A program made the translations under genes and the position numbers. 5,125 nt of DNA from an uncultured Eggerthellaceae bacterium (GTDB lineage: Bacteria > Actinomycetota > Coriobacteriia > Coriobacteriales > Eggerthellaceae), in the NCBI GenBank assembly GCA_946631805.1, contig CAMPAJ010000142.1, positions 1-5,125 on the forward strand, given 5' to 3'. The notes under the pieces are model-generated. The model saw nothing but the letters and a program-made list of their open reading frames with translations. It ran no database searches and was not told the DNA's origin. Position 1 is the first letter of the stretch. Each line of letters opens with the position of its first letter. This document shows, in pieces, positions 4,973 to 5,125 of this stretch.

Positions 4973-5125
4973 AACCTGGCTTTCTCCGGTACCTCAAGTG
5001 GGTCGATTGCCGCAGTCGCCCGTGGTCGTGTTTCGTGTTTTGGCGAAGCGCCATCCACCGTCGCCCGAACCCTCCGGGTTATGAGTGCGTAAAGACGACC
5101 CGACAGTGCATGACACAAAACGACA

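Larger units (their letters stand above)
4704..5125. other. Terminal stretch without a convincing gene
   Basis: About 420 bases. It holds small inverted repeats just after the helical-protein gene: GATAC-CGC-GTATC at 4705-4717, and CTACGC (4732-4737) with GCGTAG (4754-4759). A triloop hairpin, TGGCG-AAG-CGCCA, sits at 5041-5053. None is followed by a T-run. A short protein-like reading occurs at about 4829-4972 without a start or ribosome binding site. I see no tRNA, mobile-element end or CRISPR repeat. A downstream gene may begin beyond the window. Confidence 0.45.

Overview
The window is GC-rich and every supportable gene reads on the plus strand. GC-rich third codon positions, a lipoprotein L,D-transpeptidase, consensus TATAAT -10 boxes and one probable leaderless start suggest a high-GC Gram-positive bacterium. 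Within that group an anaerobic actinomycete of the Coriobacteriia/Eggerthellaceae type fits best. This placement is an inference from sequence style; no rRNA or taxonomic marker is present.

Left part (1-1275): the 3' portion of a gene that enters from outside the window. It encodes an excisionase-type helix-turn-helix fused to a HipA-like kinase domain. Middle part (1276-3061): a promoter and an exported L,D-transpeptidase lipoprotein, a nested hairpin that may end its transcript, then a YigZ/IMPACT-family protein. The YigZ gene has no Shine-Dalgarno sequence, and its perfect -10 box would place the transcription start on the A of its ATG. Right-centre (3062-4005): degraded sequence. It holds a coding-like fragment and then, in another frame, the C-terminal SPASM cysteine cluster of a radical SAM enzyme whose catalytic core is missing. 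A gene-free stretch of about 310 bases follows. Right part (4006-4703): a compact two-gene operon with a consensus -10 box. A DUF5674-family protein of 113 residues overlaps by 8 bases an uncharacterised, apparently all-helical protein of 107 residues. The last ~420 bases hold no convincing gene, only a short protein-like stretch and small inverted repeats.

The genes do not form one pathway. The window looks like chromosomal housekeeping or cell-wall genes (L,D-transpeptidase, yigZ) next to accessory or decaying material (HipA-like kinase, radical SAM remnant). The DUF5674 and helical-protein pair is the best candidate for an undescribed functional unit, and the HTH-kinase fusion is the second.
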